Assembly (NCBI GenBank): GCA_022824495.1
Contig: JAJDZU010000012.1
Span: 1 to 64,000 of the forward strand
Direction: 5' to 3'
Source of the DNA: Chloroflexota bacterium
GTDB taxonomy: Bacteria; Chloroflexota; UBA11872
DNA: 64,000 bases
Shown: one piece after another, positions 45,861 to 53,792 of the stretch
Position numbering within the stretch: position 1 is the stretch's first letter
How the letters are laid out: each line of letters opens with the position of its first letter
Program-made: the position numbers and the translations under genes
The notes under the pieces: generated by a model
What the model was told of the DNA's origin: nothing
Databases searched by the model: none
What the model saw: only the letters and a program-made list of their open reading frames with translations

Positions 45861-46496
45861 ATGACGCCAGTTGACTGGGTGCAGTCTTCTGAGCGGCCGT
45901 ACCCCAGAGCATCGTCACAGGCGATTGCCGCCTGGATCAGGCGGAGCGCTCATGTCGAGGCTGTCGAGTTGGGAAGGCGAAGTCGAGCCCTGCACTTTCA
46001 CGATCTGATCCGAATGCGGATGATTTCTCTGCTCCGGTCGCGCGGCATCAGTTTCAAGGCCATCCGCGAGTCCGAGCAGTTTGTGCAGGACCTCACGGGC
46101 AGCCGAAATCCGTTTGCGACGGAGGACCTCTGGCACTCTGACTCGGACATCTTCCTGAACTTTCGCGAACGAATTATTTCCACCGCAGAACGGCAGGGAC
46201 AGTACGCGATGGACCTGCTGGTGCCGTATCTCAATCGTGTCGATCACTATCCCGGCCTGACGTTTGACGGCGACGGTCTGGCCAACTTGTGGCGCCCGCA
46301 TCATTCGGTGGCTCTGAATCCCCACATAGGGTTTGGGGCACCTTGTGTTGAGCACACCAGGATTCAGACGGAAGTCCTGTGGTCATTGCACAACGCGGGT
46401 GAGTCGCTTGAGTCATTGGCCGAGGTGTACGACATAGCACTAGACAAAGTGAAGGCGGCGATCGAGTGGGAACACCGTCTGGCAAATGCAACATAG
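45861..46496 (+). CDS. MerR-like/DUF433 antitoxin
   Basis: The product ends in a DUF433 domain (FGAPCVEHTRIQTEVLWSLHNAGESLESLAEVYD), typical of antitoxins that pair with DUF5615 PIN-like toxins. From ATG 45861 it is 211 aa, but the same frame is clearly coding upstream to about 45750 (GFDLSEGAYTIQDVSLYLRA, the HTH helix), with no in-frame start. A plausible start, ATG 45706, lies in the next frame (MAVIELRVTEGPWET), so a one-base shift around 45740-45755 seems to have broken the gene's N-terminus. Its stop overlaps the toxin ATG by 11 bp. Confidence 0.75.
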   Translation: MTPVDWVQSSERPYPRASSQAIAAWIRRSAHVEAVELGRRSRALHFHDLIRMRMISLLRSRGISFKAIRESEQFVQDLTGSRNPFATEDLWHSDSDIFLNFRERIISTAERQGQYAMDLLVPYLNRVDHYPGLTFDGDGLANLWRPHHSVALNPHIGFGAPCVEHTRIQTEVLWSLHNAGESLESLAEVYDIALDKVKAAIEWEHRLANAT

Positions 46497-46899
46497 GAGC
46501 GTCGGCTTCTATCTCGACGAGTGCCTCCCGCATACGGTCGCCCAGGCTCTCCGGCTTGTGTGTCATGACATTGAAGACCCCACAAACACCGGACAGAAGG
46601 GACGGAACGACGAAGACTTATTGACTTGGCTTCAACAAGAAAATCGTATATGGATTACCAAAGATGCCAGAGCCAGATACGCTCACCGCGAGGCTATTGC
46701 CAGCAGCAATGTCAGTATCGTCTGGATTCGAGGATTGGACCGGAAGGCCACACTTGGAAGCTCAACTAATCCTCAGACTCTTCTGCTTATGTTGGCCGGG
46801 TTTCTCAACCGTATCTTGTCTGAGGTCAGTACATCTCCGACTCCATGTTATTTCGAGATTCTGCCAGGCCGTGCGTGGCCCAGGCTCAAGCGCATTTGA
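46486..46899 (+). CDS. DUF5615 PIN-like toxin
   Basis: The 137-aa product begins with the PIN-like motif FYLDECLPHTVAQAL and has IWITKDARARYAHR for the second acidic site, the marks of the DUF5615 toxins that pair with DUF433 antitoxins. It should be an RNase. ATG 46486 overlaps the antitoxin stop. The antitoxin may have lost its N-terminal DNA-binding domain (see above), while this toxin looks intact. Confidence 0.85.
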   Translation: MQHRSVGFYLDECLPHTVAQALRLVCHDIEDPTNTGQKGRNDEDLLTWLQQENRIWITKDARARYAHREAIASSNVSIVWIRGLDRKATLGSSTNPQTLLLMLAGFLNRILSEVSTSPTPCYFEILPGRAWPRLKRI

Positions 46900-46914
46900 T
46901 TCGTAGCGGCTGGC

Positions 46915-47133
46915 CATGGGAGAAATGACGAGATAGTTCAAGGAGCGGAGTACGGAGTCGCCGCGGTATCGCTTGGTTGGGTTCCGGTCGATAGCGAGGA
47001 GTTCGTTTGCCCTCAGGTCGTAGAGTCTCCTCGATTCTGGGTCAACTTCCGGTCAGACCTCTTCACGCGTGACTACGACGTGTTCGTATTCGTCGGGCAG
47101 CCAGGCGGGCCGCTCGTCGACGGTGGTTGTCAC
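46915..47133 (-). pseudogene. broken small gene B (paralogue of 47740-47976)
   Basis: From GTG 47133 the minus strand reads VTTTVDERPAWLPDEYEHVV and so on for about 73 codons, aligned throughout with copy A at 47740-47976. An in-frame TGA (47053-47055) stands where copy A has TGG (Trp in EVWAELD). Its GTG overlaps the stop of the 209-aa gene upstream (GTGA at 47130-47133). With the TGA, only a 26-residue peptide is made. The homology ends near 46915 and no clear stop follows. Confidence 0.6.
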
Positions 47134-47762
47134 GCTGGGTTGCCGGAACCAGTTGGCGGCGGATCGAAGGGCGGGTCGTAGGGCCAGTTTCTACTTCGCT
47201 GGATGTCGCGGAAGTGGGATTCGTGGCGCCAGAGGGTTTGGCGCCAGTTGGGGCGGCGGGGTTGGACGCCGTGTTCCTGGATGAGGTGCCAGACGATCTG
47301 TTCGAGGGTGATGCGGCGGGTTGGGAGGTGGAGTCTTGCGAGTGGTTTTGGGGGCGTGTAGTGGTGGGGCGTGGCGTGCACGTGCAGGTGGCAGCGGGGA
47401 TATTGAGCGGGGGCGTTTCGGTTGTACTCGTACACGAAGAACGGCTTGGGGTCGTCCAGATCGTGGCCCGCCTGATAGCGATAGGCCGTGCGCAGTGTTT
47501 GAAGGCGCGGCGGGCCGCCATTGGGGGTGCGAAACAGGCGCAGGGTTATCTGAACGTTGAGGTACATGCCGTTACTTAGCGGTACCGGTCGGCCACGGCG
47601 AGATGACCTGGATACGCCGTGGCCAACAATCAGCACATCCGAGTCCGCACGAAGCCAAACGTCACCAAGATCGGCGGCCGCGACGAGCTTGTAGACCTCG
47701 CGGATGCGGCGGAGGAAGTCCTGGGCGACGCGCCGGCTGCTAGGCCTCGGCGGGTTGGGCAA
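47130..47762 (-). CDS. unrecognised 210-aa protein between two broken small genes
   Basis: I do not recognise the family. The product has no signal or membrane segment; it has a beta-rich middle (MYLNVQITLRLF, FFVYEYNRNAPA), a HLHVH motif at 125-129, and a helical end with ITLEQIVWHLIQEHGVQP. The start is TTG 47762, overlapping the stop of the broken small gene A by 23 bp, and the stop overlaps the GTG of broken gene B. So the order A - this gene - B suggests a two-gene module (small partner plus this protein) that was duplicated or inserted. It could be a toxin-antitoxin pair, but there is no direct evidence. Confidence 0.6.
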   Translation of the reverse strand: MPNPPRPSSRRVAQDFLRRIREVYKLVAAADLGDVWLRADSDVLIVGHGVSRSSRRGRPVPLSNGMYLNVQITLRLFRTPNGGPPRLQTLRTAYRYQAGHDLDDPKPFFVYEYNRNAPAQYPRCHLHVHATPHHYTPPKPLARLHLPTRRITLEQIVWHLIQEHGVQPRRPNWRQTLWRHESHFRDIQRSRNWPYDPPFDPPPTGSGNPA

Positions 47763-47976
47763 CGAGGTCGGCGAGGAAGCAGAGCGAATGGAACACGGGG
47801 TCGCCGTGGTATCGCTGGGGCGGATCCTGGAAGATGCGGAGAAACTCGTCAGCCGTCAGGCCGAAGAGCCGCCGCGCTTCTCGGTCGAGTTCCGCCCAGA
47901 CCTCTGCGTGCGACACGACAACAACCTCGTCTTGTTCCGGCAGCGAATCGGGCCGCTAGTCGACGGTTGTTGCCAT
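47740..47976 (-). pseudogene. broken small gene A (paralogue of 46915-47133)
   Basis: ATG 47976 opens MATTVD, then TAG (codon 7), then the frame goes on RPDSLPEQDEVVVVSHAEVW and further to a normal TAG at 47740, 78 codons in all. Copy B has GAG (Glu) where this copy has TAG, so a single G-to-T change broke it. A GTG within VVVVSH could allow a shorter product. The end overlaps the 210-aa gene. The family is a small acidic helical protein of a type found next to toxin genes, not one I can name. Confidence 0.6.
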
Positions 47977-48108
47977 TGGGTGTGCCTCGCGGTGCTTGGA
48001 ATCAGGATAGCGCGGGAAGAAGGAGTGAGCGGAGAGTAGTAAAGAGTGAGGGAAGACCAAGAGGGGAGTGAGAGGAAAGAGGGCGTGGGTGCTGACGCTT
48101 TCGGGGTG

Positions 48109-48158
48109 TGTGGTTCGACGCGGGCCTCCGAGAGACTCCGGCCCGGCTCACCATGAAC
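48109..48158. repeat. dispersed ~50-bp repeat, copy 1 (others at 50045 and 50153)
   Basis: TGTGGTTCGACGCGGGCCTC...GACTCCGGCCCGGCTCACCATGAACG is repeated with a few changes at 50045-50094 and 50153-50201. The three copies flank the AlbA-type gene (one downstream of it, two upstream). The copies are not full of stop or start codons and look like a non-coding mobile or regulatory element. The 200 bp around 47977-48174 have no other gene. Confidence 0.75.
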
Positions 48159-48174
48159 GGCGGGGGTGACTTGT

Positions 48175-49914
48175 TCAGGCGATGGGTCGGTATTCGAGGA
48201 GGGCTGAGCGGCCGACGACATCGAGGATTCGAATTAGCGATTTCCGGCCGTCGGCGTCGGTGAGGCGCAGCTGTTCGCCGGGGGCGAAGTGGACGGGTTG
48301 GGGCTGGCCCTGGTTGATCGCGATGTTGTTGGCGTAGAGGTAGGTCTTGTCCCGCGGGTCGCGGATGGGGTTGAGACGGCCTTTGAGGGTGGGGAGGTGT
48401 CCAACCGCCTCGGGGAAGATGACGCTGCCGCCATTCGGTAAGAGCAGCAGGTCAAGCGTTAGCGCGCCCCGGCTGGGTGTCCATTGGCGTTCGAGGCGCG
48501 CGGCGTGTCCGGGAGCGGCGGCGAACACGGACATGGGGAGGTTGGACGTGGATAGCTCGACCGACGCCTCGCCATCGCTATTGGTGGTGGAGCGTTTCCA
48601 AGTCTTGTTCGGAAACAGCGCAAGGACATCGGCGCCAGGCAAGGGCTGACCGGCGGATCGAACGGTGATGACGGCACTGGTAGGGCTGTATTCGTGGGTG
48701 GCGGCGGGGATGGTGAGGCGGACTTCGGCGTCGTCGATGACCCGGTACTCTGGCGGCTTGCCGCAGAGTTCCTGAGTCTCGCGCCGGATGATGGGCACGC
48801 CGTCGCCGCGGCGTTCCATGAAGTACTGGCGCTCCTCCGAGCCCTGGATGCCTCCAACCGGCAAACGCGCCAACACGGAGGTCAACGCTTCGTTGCGGGT
48901 GACCTGGCGAGTTTCCATGCTCTCGACGGTGAGGTTGTTGGGCAACGAGCCGGGCGACTGGATTTCCAGGCGATCAGCGAACATCGAGAGCCGAATCTTG
49001 CTGCCGCGTATCGAGTAGTCGCGGTGCACGACGGCGTTGACGAGGGCTTCGAACACGGCCCGGTGGCGGTACTGGGGGAGATCAACACGGCCTGGATTCT
49101 TGCGGGCGGCGACCTGCATATTTCGCAGGGCGAAGGCGACGGCCTGGGCGATCTGCCGGTTCAACGGGCCGGTGATTTCCTGCGCGTCGATCTGGCCGGA
49201 CGCGCGGTCGTTACCCCGATACAGGGTGGCGGTGATAGCGGCGTTTGGCAGCCACCGCAGGGGATCCGGCGTGCATAGCAAGACGCCGGCGACCGTGGCG
49301 CGCGGGATGCCAGCCTCGTCGTTTGCGAGAAGAGCCAGTCTGCCGAGCGCCGCCTCGGGTTCGGCGGCGCCTTCGGCGCTCAACAGTGGTTTCCAAAGGG
49401 ACTCGTCCAGGGTGTTGAATCCGGTGCCGGGAACCGTCTGTTCGTCAAAGGATCGGTAGCGGGCCTGCGCGCGACGTTGCGCCAAGCGCAGCCACTCATC
49501 GCCGGTCATCCTTCGCTTGGAGCCGCCGACGCGGATGTACCGCTGACCGGAACGCTCATGCGGAGAATCGCCCGCCGGGATATCGACGATTAACAACCGC
49601 TGGCCGTCAGGCAGCTCCATGTGCTGCGTGCGGATGCGAACGGGTGGCTCGATGGCGTCGGAGCTGACCCGGACGACGTAGTTGTCCAGCGCACTGAGGC
49701 GTTCACGCGTCATGTCCCGCACTTCGCCGCCATCGGTGACGCCGCAGAGCAGCGTGCCGCCGTCAGCGTTGGCGAACGCCACGATCTCGTCCGCCAGGTC
49801 GGCGCGTTGCGGGCTTACCGGTCGGTTGCCAGCGAATTGGACCTGCTTGAATTCCCAGGCGCTGTCCTCGCCCAGTTGCAGCCGGCGGACGATCTCATCG
49901 GTGCTGTAAGTCAC
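48175..49914 (-). CDS. AlbA/Schlafen-type ATP-binding protein
   Basis: The 579-aa product has an N-terminal AlbA_2 (Schlafen AlbA) domain with the EFKQV segment and VAFANADGGTLLCGV, then a region like the HATPase_c_4 fold (about 265-400, EALVNAVVHRDYSIRGSKI and FADRLEIQSPGSLPNNLT), and a C-terminal carboxypeptidase-regulatory-like/Ig domain (about 405-480) plus a beta tail. Such proteins often act as DNA-binding or RNase-like regulators, some in phage defence. It lies beside a TA-like module and between copies of a dispersed 50-bp repeat. Confidence 0.82.
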   Translation of the reverse strand: MTYSTDEIVRRLQLGEDSAWEFKQVQFAGNRPVSPQRADLADEIVAFANADGGTLLCGVTDGGEVRDMTRERLSALDNYVVRVSSDAIEPPVRIRTQHMELPDGQRLLIVDIPAGDSPHERSGQRYIRVGGSKRRMTGDEWLRLAQRRAQARYRSFDEQTVPGTGFNTLDESLWKPLLSAEGAAEPEAALGRLALLANDEAGIPRATVAGVLLCTPDPLRWLPNAAITATLYRGNDRASGQIDAQEITGPLNRQIAQAVAFALRNMQVAARKNPGRVDLPQYRHRAVFEALVNAVVHRDYSIRGSKIRLSMFADRLEIQSPGSLPNNLTVESMETRQVTRNEALTSVLARLPVGGIQGSEERQYFMERRGDGVPIIRRETQELCGKPPEYRVIDDAEVRLTIPAATHEYSPTSAVITVRSAGQPLPGADVLALFPNKTWKRSTTNSDGEASVELSTSNLPMSVFAAAPGHAARLERQWTPSRGALTLDLLLLPNGGSVIFPEAVGHLPTLKGRLNPIRDPRDKTYLYANNIAINQGQPQPVHFAPGEQLRLTDADGRKSLIRILDVVGRSALLEYRPIA

Positions 49915-50320
49915 TGGCGGATTGCGGTTTCCCTCGTGGCCATCCTATCCGCCGTGGGTTCACCCGCCGCCGGGATTACGGAGGGGCGTGAAGAAGGAGG
50001 GAGGAGGCCTGAGGGGCTCGGGAGCTTGGGTGCTGCGGTTGGGGTGTGGTTCGACACGGTCCACCGAAAGACTCCGGCCCGGCTGGCCACGAACGGGATG
50101 AGGAAGGAGTGAGAGGTGAGAGGCGGAGCCTGAGGTTGGGAGCGTTTGGCTGTGTGGTTGGACACGGGTCTCCGATGGACTCCGGCCCGGCTGGCCACGA
50201 AAGGTTGGGGGTGGATGGTTGTGAAGGTGACTGACGGGGGGTGGGTGGAAGGACGATGGTGAAGGTAGAGGGTTGGGCGTGGGCCTGGCCCGGATGGGAT
50301 CTATACGGAAAGGAGACGGC
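49915..50320. repeat. two dispersed-repeat copies and low-complexity spacer
   Basis: Copies of the 50-bp element lie at 50045-50094 and 50153-50201, spaced by GGAGTGAGAGGTGAG-like sequence. No gene is visible in 49915-50320. The reading frames crossing it are Ser/Pro/Arg-rich and follow the repeat. Confidence 0.7.
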
Positions 50321-50419
50321 ATGAAGCGGAAAGCCTGGATTGGGCTGCTGGGGCTGGTGGTGGCGATGGTTCCGTTGGCGCTGTGGTGGTACCGCATGGA
50401 GCGGGACACGGCGGCCTGA
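50321..50419 (+). CDS. 32-residue membrane microprotein
   Basis: ATG 50321 follows AAGGAG (50310-50315) with 5-nt spacing, an ideal ribosome-binding site. The 32-aa product has a basic start (MKRK), one transmembrane helix (about 5-24) and a polar end (MERDTAA). It is too short for ordinary gene calling. A 12-bp inverted repeat (CGCGGGGCCGCG, 15-nt loop, CGCGGCCCCGCG; 50440-50478) just after the stop could end the transcript. Function unknown. Confidence 0.6.
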   Translation: MKRKAWIGLLGLVVAMVPLALWWYRMERDTAA

Positions 50420-50439
50420 GGCCGTAGACGACGTTGACG

Positions 50440-50478
50440 CGCGGGGCCGCGTGGATTGGTTTCTGACGCGGCCCCGCG
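50440..50478 (+). terminator. hairpin downstream of the 32-aa membrane microprotein
   Basis: CGCGGGGCCGCG (50440-50451), a 15-nt loop, CGCGGCCCCGCG (50467-50478): a perfect 12-bp GC-rich stem starting 20 bp after the microprotein stop. No T run follows, so it may be an mRNA-stabilising stem or a factor-dependent terminator. Confidence 0.5.
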
Positions 50479-50659
50479 GGGCGGCGAAGCTCGAGGCTGG
50501 TGTGCGAGCGGCGGATGTTGGGGGTGCCGGCCCGCGTGGTTTGATCGGACGCCCGTCGCCCCCGGATCGCGTCCGAGGCAGGCGCTACTCGTCTCCCCCT
50601 AGGTACGTCTATAGGCGGCACCGCCGCGGACGGCGGTAATGGGGCGGTCTCACAGGAGA

Positions 50660-50745
50660 GAGTCTTGCCTGACCCAGTGGTGGTTGCCCGGAAGTCCCTC
50701 ACCCCAACCCTCCCACGGGGAGCGGGAGTAAGAACGGACGCGGGT
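50660..50745. repeat. hairpin element of the GGAAGACCCTCACCCC family
   Basis: A copy of the element (GGTTGCCCGGAAGTCCCTC, near 50683-50735) with a shorter stem, CCTCCCAC / GGGGAGCGGGAG. The stretch 50420-51032 otherwise contains no gene that I can support. Confidence 0.7.
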
Positions 50746-51032
50746 CTGGGGGACGCGGGGCGTTATGCGTAGGTCACCCTGGGGAGGGGAACGAACGGCG
50801 GCTTCTCGAAGGGATTGGCGACGCGTACGCTCCGGCGAAGACGGCACCGGCCGCTCACCTGGGCGAAGTAACTGGCCGATCAGCGCAGGACGAGGGTTCT
50901 GCAAGGGTCTCAGGAGAGGGAAGAAACCGGTATCGGTGCGAGTAGCTGTGGACGGCGGCGGGTGGGGGCGGCTACGGGTTGGACCGGTGGGTGCGTAGGC
51001 TTTAGCACTGGTTGCGGGTGTGGGGTATTCGG

Positions 51033-51245
51033 ATGTCTACTCCTGGACCTTTGGTTTTCGTGTTTCTGCTGGCGGCGATTGCGTTTGGGTGGCAGACGGC
51101 GCGTGTGGCCGGAAGGAAGGATCAGCCGGAGCATTGGGGTGAGTTCTGGGTGCCGGCGTGGTTTTTTGTGGGGTTTGTGCTGGGACCAATCGGGCTGCTG
51201 ATTGCGATGTCGCTGGCGGACAAGCCGCCAAGGCCGCCGTATTGA
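51033..51245 (+). CDS. small two-helix membrane protein
   Basis: From ATG 51033 the 70-aa product has two transmembrane helices (about 6-22 and 38-58, LVFVFLLAAIAFGW and AWFFVGFVLGPIGLLIAMSL) and a short Pro-rich tail. GTG 51012 is an alternative start. There is no known family. It lies in a repeat-rich stretch between two hairpin elements. Confidence 0.55.
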   Translation: MSTPGPLVFVFLLAAIAFGWQTARVAGRKDQPEHWGEFWVPAWFFVGFVLGPIGLLIAMSLADKPPRPPY

Positions 51246-51285
51246 GGGGGCGGGGATTGGCGATGGAGTTTTGATGACGGGTGTG

Positions 51286-51540
51286 ATGGGGTGTGCCTTT
51301 GACCGGAAGACCCCTTATCCCAGCTCTCTCCGCCTGGAGAGACCTTGACGTAACCCGGGCATGGTTGCCCGGAAGACCCTCACCCCAACCCTCTCCCACG
51401 GGGAAAGGGAGCAAGATCAGCCGCACGTTTGAGGGCGCAGGGCGTCTTGCAGAGGCCTCCCAGGCGTAGGGGCACGATCCGTCCGCTCTCGAAGGGACCG
51501 TTGCGAAACCCGGGCTTGGGTGCCCGGACGACCGCTCACC
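51286..51540. repeat. hairpin elements of the GGAAGACCCTCACCCC family (2-3 copies)
   Basis: A degenerate copy at about 51297-51345 (hairpin CTCTCTCC / GGAGAGAC), a good copy at 51362-51412 (GGTTGCCCGGAAGACCCTCACC; CCCTCTCCCACGGGGAAAGGG), and a partial copy near 51520-51540 (TGCCCGGACGACCGCTCACC). No gene is visible in 51246-51613. Confidence 0.75.
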
Positions 51541-51613
51541 AGCCGGAAGGAGTGAGAGGTGAGTGACGTCGGGGAGGAGAAAGGAGATCGGAGGGCGGGT
51601 CTGAGATTCGCCG

Positions 51614-52366
51614 CTAGGAATGTTGTGGCGTGGGGCAGGCGAGGCAGATGTAGCGGTTGAGGGTGAAGAGGTAGTCGCCGCGGGTCGCGGTGTGGTGGAG
51701 GTCGGCCTGGAAGTCGTCGAGTTGGGTGGGGGTGATGTCGCCGACGGTGCGGAGCCAGTCGTCGATGACCTGGGCCTGGTGGTGGCCGAGGGTGTGGGGG
51801 GCGAATTGGCGCTCGGTGATGACGCGGACGTGGAACTGGATGTCGCGCAGGCCTGCCTAACGCATGAGTGACGGCGCCGCGCGTCCGATCCAGCCGTTGG
51901 GGCCGGTGTCGCAAAAGGTCCGGAGGATGCGGCGGGCGCGGGCGGTGTCGGACACGGCGTAGACGAGGGTGTCCCAGTCGGAGTCGTCGGTGATGACGAG
52001 GCCGCTGGGGGTGCAGACGCGGGCGGCTTCCTGGAGGTAGCGGATGGGGTTTTTGATCCATTCGAGGGATTCGTTTTCGACGACGCAGTCGAAGGCGTCG
52101 GTTGGGAAGGGGAGGCGGTGGGCGTCCGCGATGGTGGGGACGAAGTCGCGGTTGGCGGGGTTCCAGCGGTGTTTGCGTTCCAGGCCGAGGAGGCGGGGGA
52201 TGCCGAGGTCGGCGGCGACTTGGAGGAGGCGGCCGTCGCCAGCGCCGACGTCGAGGAGGCGTTGGGGCGGCGGGGTGGGGAGGGTGAGGAGCCAGCGATA
52301 GTGCCGGGCCAGGGGGGCGGGCAGGGGCGTGCGATCTCTCGTGGCGTCTGCTTGAGAATCGCCCAC
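51614..52366 (-). pseudogene. class I SAM-dependent methyltransferase broken by an amber codon
   Basis: The N-terminal ~169 residues are a class I methyltransferase (LLDVGAGDGRLLQVAADLG for SAM binding, ADAHRLPFPTDAFDCVVENESLEWI). A TAG (51857-51859) follows PSLMR, yet the frame continues AGLRDIQFHVRVITERQFAP and on to a normal TAG at 51614, for 250 residues in total, which fits the expected C-terminal subdomain. So a nonsense change, most likely GAG to TAG, cut the last third. It may still make the truncated form. The substrate is unknown. Confidence 0.75.
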
Positions 52367-52431
52367 AGCTAGTTCTCAGTACCCAGGTGGCATGAGCGTA
52401 CGGGACGGTACGACGCGTGCGAGGATGGCCT

Positions 52432-52644
52432 ATGACCAAGCGAGATTCTGGCCTGACTGCCGAGGAGAAGGCCGAACTTGATGCGCTTGAGGCGCTGCCG
52501 GACGACCAGATTGACACGAGCGATATTCCGGAGACTCTTGATTGGTCCGGCGCCAGGCGTGGTGTGTTTTACCGAGGTGTGAAGCGACAGGCGCCAAGGC
52601 GGGATGGCGTAAAGCACCCGAAGCCGCCTACGCCTGACACGTAG
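52432..52644 (+). CDS. small protein resembling the N-terminal half of BrnA-type antitoxins
   Basis: The 70-aa product has LDALEALPDDQIDTSDIPE and LDWSGARRGVFYRGVKRQ, similar to the N-terminal part of BrnA-like antitoxins. The ribbon-helix-helix C-terminal part is absent; the end is KHPKPPTPDT. No toxin is next to it, so it looks like an orphan or decaying antitoxin. The start is ATG 52432. The resemblance is by eye. Confidence 0.45.
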   Translation: MTKRDSGLTAEEKAELDALEALPDDQIDTSDIPETLDWSGARRGVFYRGVKRQAPRRDGVKHPKPPTPDT

Positions 52645-52730
52645 GCGCTGTGCGATGGGCGCGCCCTAAGCGCCTCCCGCACTCAGCCCTCAGGTACCCA
52701 CAAGGGGTACCCCTGCGGGATTTCGAAGCC

Positions 52731-53621
52731 CTATGAGACGGCGATGGCTGGGATGGCGAGGCGGGGTTCGGGGCGTGGGGGGTGTTGGGCGGCGAGGGCC
52801 GCGGTTTGCTCGGCGGGGGTGAGGGGGCGGAAGCGTCTTGCCGCGTCGAAGATGCGGGGGAGGAGGGTGGTCTCGCCCGTTGAAGGCGCGGTGTGGACGG
52901 GCTGGGAAAGGACCCACCAGAGGGCTTGGTCGATCTGGGGCTGTTCGCGATGGGGGTCGTACCAGCAGCTGAGTTCGCGCGGGCCGTCGCCCCAGCCACC
53001 GCGGGCGAGCATTTTGATGGTCTGGACGCCGACGTTGCGTTCCCCGCAGACATCCAGCAGGGCCTGGGCGTCGCGGCGGTAGTCGGGGTTTAGGTAGATG
53101 GCGGCCGCGAGGGGGAACATGACGGTGTCGAAGTCGAAGCGGTTGAGAGCCTCGAGCTGGACGGCGGGGGCAAGGGGGCCGTGGCCGGTGATGCCGATGT
53201 AGCGGGTGAGGCCCTGGTCACGCATTTCGACGAGGGCTTCGAGCGCGCCGCCGGGTTGGGTGACCTGGTCGAGATCCTCGAAGTCGACGACGGCGTGGAG
53301 CTGGAAAAGGTCGAAGGTCTTGACGCCGAGGCGTTGCTGGCAGGCGCGGATGTTCTCCCAGGCGTCGTCTCGGGTGCGTTGCTGGGTTTTGGCGCCGATG
53401 AACCAGCCTGCGTTCAGCAGGCGCGGCATCCAGGGGGCCATGTGTTCCATGGCGTTGCCGTAGGTGGGGGCGATGTCGAGGTGATTAACGCCGGCGGCGA
53501 GGGCTTGTTGGACAGCGGTGTCGACGACGGCCTGGGGCAGATCCTGGCGGCCGAGACCGGCAGCGCCGAGGGTGACGACGGAACTGTGGTGGTCTATGCG
53601 GCCGAGTTTGCGGCGTTGCAT
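52731..53621 (-). CDS. aldo/keto reductase (second)
   Basis: The 296-aa product starts MQRRKLGRIDHHSSVVTLG and has the AKR pattern GVNHLDIAPTYGNA with Asp/Tyr, the Lys in WFIGAKTQQ and His in LFQLHAVVDF. It has the MogR/CxxCx4-lacking form of the family and is not closely similar to the first aldo/keto reductase at 25091. It should reduce or oxidise a carbonyl with NAD(P)H. Confidence 0.86.
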   Translation of the reverse strand: MQRRKLGRIDHHSSVVTLGAAGLGRQDLPQAVVDTAVQQALAAGVNHLDIAPTYGNAMEHMAPWMPRLLNAGWFIGAKTQQRTRDDAWENIRACQQRLGVKTFDLFQLHAVVDFEDLDQVTQPGGALEALVEMRDQGLTRYIGITGHGPLAPAVQLEALNRFDFDTVMFPLAAAIYLNPDYRRDAQALLDVCGERNVGVQTIKMLARGGWGDGPRELSCWYDPHREQPQIDQALWWVLSQPVHTAPSTGETTLLPRIFDAARRFRPLTPAEQTAALAAQHPPRPEPRLAIPAIAVS

Positions 53622-53792
53622 GGGTGGAGCCTCGGCGTGGGGGTTTGGGCAGTCTAGACGGTGGCGGGGATGGCGACGTGGAGCGGATGGCGCACGCGGC
53701 GGTGAATCAGGCTGTTTTTTGGCATATGAATCGTTTTCTGTCAGCCTTGAAATACGAGCCCTCTTTCACCGGTTGGACTAAGGAGTCGAGCT

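Noticed and set aside
45631-45918. N-terminal part of the longer minus-strand frame 45340-45918
   Set aside because: Only the last ~90 codons align to DUF433; the rest has no homology to the family and overlaps the plus-strand antitoxin coding region.
46915-47976. Reading the in-frame TAG/TGA codons as recoded sense codons
   Set aside because: TAG and TGA both end many normal genes in this window (for example gyrA, mnmG, rodZ-like), and the two copies have different stop positions, so ordinary nonsense changes fit better.
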